From the NCBI GenBank assembly GCA_902795625.1, contig CADBLW010000167.1, positions 1-5,468 of the forward strand: a stretch of 5,468 bases of DNA, written 5' to 3'. The stretch's first letter is position 1, and every line of letters starts with the position of its first letter. Below are positions 5,465-5,468 of the stretch, piece after piece. The translations under genes were made by a program, and so were the position numbers. The notes under the pieces were generated by a model. That model was not told where the DNA came from and did not search any database. It saw only the letters and a list, made by a program, of their open reading frames with translations. This stretch comes from an uncultured Lachnospiraceae bacterium (GTDB taxonomy: Bacteria; Bacillota; Clostridia; Lachnospirales; Lachnospiraceae).

Positions 5465-5468
5465 AATC

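Overview
The window reads as an ordinary chromosomal segment of a Gram-positive anaerobe. Every supported gene lies on the minus strand, so the biological order runs from right to left. Four features suggest a relatively GC-rich member of the Clostridia, perhaps Lachnospiraceae: the lipoprotein-type cyclophilin, the OmpR-family regulator with its HAMP-containing kinase, the strong GGAGG-type ribosome binding sites, and the tight gene packing. This assignment comes from protein character only and has low confidence. There is no mobile element, CRISPR array, tRNA or rRNA in the window.

Layout in transcription order: a promoter region (about 5375-5468) carries an unusual alternating purine-pyrimidine tract and an 8-bp inverted repeat. 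It precedes a membrane-anchored cyclophilin-type peptidyl-prolyl isomerase lipoprotein (4502-5374). A 96-bp gap (4406-4501) follows, with a candidate promoter, an 11-bp-phased direct repeat and a GC-rich leader hairpin. Next come an OmpR/PhoB-family response regulator (3731-4405) and its sensor histidine kinase (2219-3721). Directly coupled to the kinase are hisH (1633-2235) and hisF (850-1623), the two subunits of imidazole glycerol phosphate synthase, then ung (185-859), uracil-DNA glycosylase. After a 108-bp gap a further gene begins at 76 and runs off the left edge.

The five genes from the response regulator to ung are separated by 9 bp or overlap (RR-kinase 9 bp, kinase/hisH 17-bp overlap, hisH-hisF 9 bp, hisF/ung 10-bp overlap). 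They look like one transcription unit with translational coupling. The functions are unrelated on their face: envelope signalling, histidine and purine-linked metabolism, and base-excision repair. HisH makes ammonia from glutamine, and HisF uses it to form imidazole glycerol phosphate and AICAR. The kinase and regulator form a cognate pair. The cyclophilin lipoprotein probably assists protein folding outside the membrane.

I found no clear new system. The points most worth a second look are the phased repeat at the regulator's promoter (possible autoregulation), the coupling of a two-component system to hisHF and ung, the Z-DNA/cruciform-prone sequence at the lipoprotein promoter, and the insertion in the cyclophilin domain.
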